From positions 1 to 51,365 of the forward strand of contig JAFXSS010000050.1 of assembly GCA_017525455.1 (NCBI GenBank): a DNA stretch of 51,365 bases. The letters are read 5' to 3'. The position numbers and the translations under genes are program-made. This DNA comes from Paludibacteraceae bacterium. Lineage in GTDB: Bacteria > Bacteroidota > Bacteroidia > Bacteroidales > Paludibacteraceae. Of the stretch, positions 50,652 to 51,365 are shown in pieces (position 1 is the first letter of the stretch; every line of letters starts with the position of its first letter). The notes under the pieces are model-generated. The model was not told where the DNA came from. It did not search any database and was given only the letters and a program-made list of their open reading frames with translations.

Positions 50652-51365
50652 TTATCTGTTTCGCCACCATGTCATTTGCCGTTTGGCATAGTGGCGGGTG
50701 TTTGTCTGTATCTGTGTGACGGCTTCGCTGAGCGAGCACTGTCCGAGCATATAAGGTAGCAGTTCCTGATAACCCACAGTGCGCAGACTGTTCGGCAGCT
50801 GCGCGAATGCCTGCTCGAGTGGTAGCGTGCGGTAGTTGTCTCCTATGGCCATGCGGAACGCGCGGTCAGCTTCGTCCAACAGCCCTTGCTCAATCATTTT
50901 CTCCACGCGGGCATTAATGCGCGCATACAGTTCTTCGCGCGGTCGGGTGATAACCTGCTGCTCAATTTTGAACGGCCGCTTATTTGACTTCTGATTTCTT
51001 ATTTCTGATTTCTGACTGCTTCTCAGCCGCAGGGCGGAGTAGGTATTGCCGGTTGTTCGGCATATCTCCAGACAGTGCATCAGTCGCTGCGGGTTACGTT
51101 GGTCTACCTCTACCCAATAATCAGGATCAGCGGTCTGTACCGCATGTTGCAAGGCTTCCAGACCTTGTGTGGCGTATAGCTGTTGCACCTCGCGGCGGAT
51201 GGCTTCGGGTACTTGAGGTATATCGTCTAACCCCTTGCACACAGCTTCGATGTATAGCATACTGCCACCGCTCAGGATAGCTATGGGTGCTGATTTCTGA
51301 TTTTTGATTTCTGATTGCTCCTTCCCTCGCTCTGCTATGAGCCGGCTGATCACTTCCAGTGCATC
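50652..51365 (-). CDS. miaA: tRNA dimethylallyltransferase (partial, N-terminus outside window)
   Basis: The C-terminal 237 residues of MiaA, which adds the dimethylallyl group to A37 of tRNAs reading UNN codons. Visible are AILSGGSMLYIEAVCKG, DPDYWVEVDQRNPQRLMHCLEI, PREELYARINARVEKMIEQGLLDEA and GYQELLPYMLG. The N-terminal P-loop lies beyond base 51365. The coding frame continues upstream of the GTG at 51353, so that is not the true start. Two heptamer-repeat insertions add KEQSEIKNQKSA and SSQKSEIRNQKSNK in linkers before core strands; core motifs are intact. Confidence 0.92.
   Translation of the reverse strand, partial: DALEVISRLIAERGKEQSEIKNQKSAPIAILSGGSMLYIEAVCKGLDDIPQVPEAIRREVQQLYATQGLEALQHAVQTADPDYWVEVDQRNPQRLMHCLEICRTTGNTYSALRLRSSQKSEIRNQKSNKRPFKIEQQVITRPREELYARINARVEKMIEQGLLDEADRAFRMAIGDNYRTLPLEQAFAQLPNSLRTVGYQELLPYMLGQCSLSEAVTQIQTNTRHYAKRQMTWWRNR
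50984..51018 (-). repeat. In-frame heptamer repeat in miaA (downstream copy)
   Basis: Five heptamers on the plus strand (TTGACTT, CTGATTT, CTTATTT, CTGATTT, CTGACTG), AAATCAG-type on the coding strand, translated as QKSEIRNQKS just before RPFKI. Confidence 0.85.
51290..51317 (-). repeat. In-frame heptamer repeat in miaA (upstream copy)
   Basis: Four heptamers on the plus strand (CTGATTT, CTGATTT, TTGATTT, CTGATTG), AAATCAG-type on the coding strand, translated as QSEIKNQKS just before the PIAILSGG strand. Confidence 0.85.

Overview
The window is a Bacteroidota chromosome segment, most likely order Bacteroidales. This rests on six promoters with a TAnnTTTG -7 element and an upstream TTG or TTTG exactly 20 nt away, mostly A-rich translation starts without Shine-Dalgarno sequences, zinc-free forms of S14, S4 and L36, the gene order rpsL-rpsG-fusA-rpsJ without tuf, and several proteins with type IX secretion (T9SS) C-terminal sorting domains. 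Genus and species cannot be fixed from the sequence.

Layout. (1) 1-3034, minus strand: a truncated BspA-like leucine-rich-repeat protein, a LEM-3-like GIY-YIG nuclease, a rod-shaped 6S-like RNA candidate with its own terminator, and a Bro-N/DinD-like protein. (2) 3035-3627: heptamer repeat arrays and the str promoter. (3) 3628-22201, plus strand: one long str-S10-spc-alpha supercluster (rpsL to rplQ, with secY, map, infA and rpoA), interrupted by structured spacers after fusA, before and after rpsJ, before rpsH and before secY, and closed by a strong terminator. (4) 22290-24887, minus strand: one protein joining an iron-type alcohol dehydrogenase (N-terminal) to a class-3-type aldehyde dehydrogenase (C-terminal), the reverse of AdhE. 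(5) 25045-27420: a TonB-dependent receptor expressed divergently from it, then a 180-bp repeat array and a shared terminator with menG/ubiE (minus strand). (6) 28626-46476, plus strand: a cell-surface locus of two paralogous about 1,050-residue T9SS proteins, each followed by an outer-membrane barrel protein (the first also carrying two regulatory-like domains and an OmpA peptidoglycan-binding domain), then a 2,920-residue T9SS giant built from nine lectin-like units alternating with eight fibronectin-III-like modules. (7) 46548-47477: a zinc-type CDF transporter. (8) 47515-51365, minus strand: miaA (truncated by the window edge), a GH53 endo-galactanase lipoprotein and a secreted OB-fold protein, closely spaced like an operon.

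How it works together. The core is housekeeping translation and protein export (ribosomal proteins, EF-G, SecY, Map, IF-1, RNA polymerase alpha). The flanks are envelope and surface biology: adhesin-like proteins with their own barrel partners, nutrient uptake, and galactan degradation.

The least expected signals are: (a) a dispersed family of 7-bp tandem repeats built on AAATnnn (and GGGTTAY), found between genes and also in frame inside miaA (twice) and menG, with an 8-bp relative inside the TonB receptor gene, always in the orientation that is open in all frames; (b) the inverted ADH-ALDH fusion; (c) the repeated surface protein plus barrel cassette, one barrel being fused to an OmpA anchor; (d) the 6S-like RNA; and (e) several undescribed-looking structured leaders inside the ribosomal supercluster.
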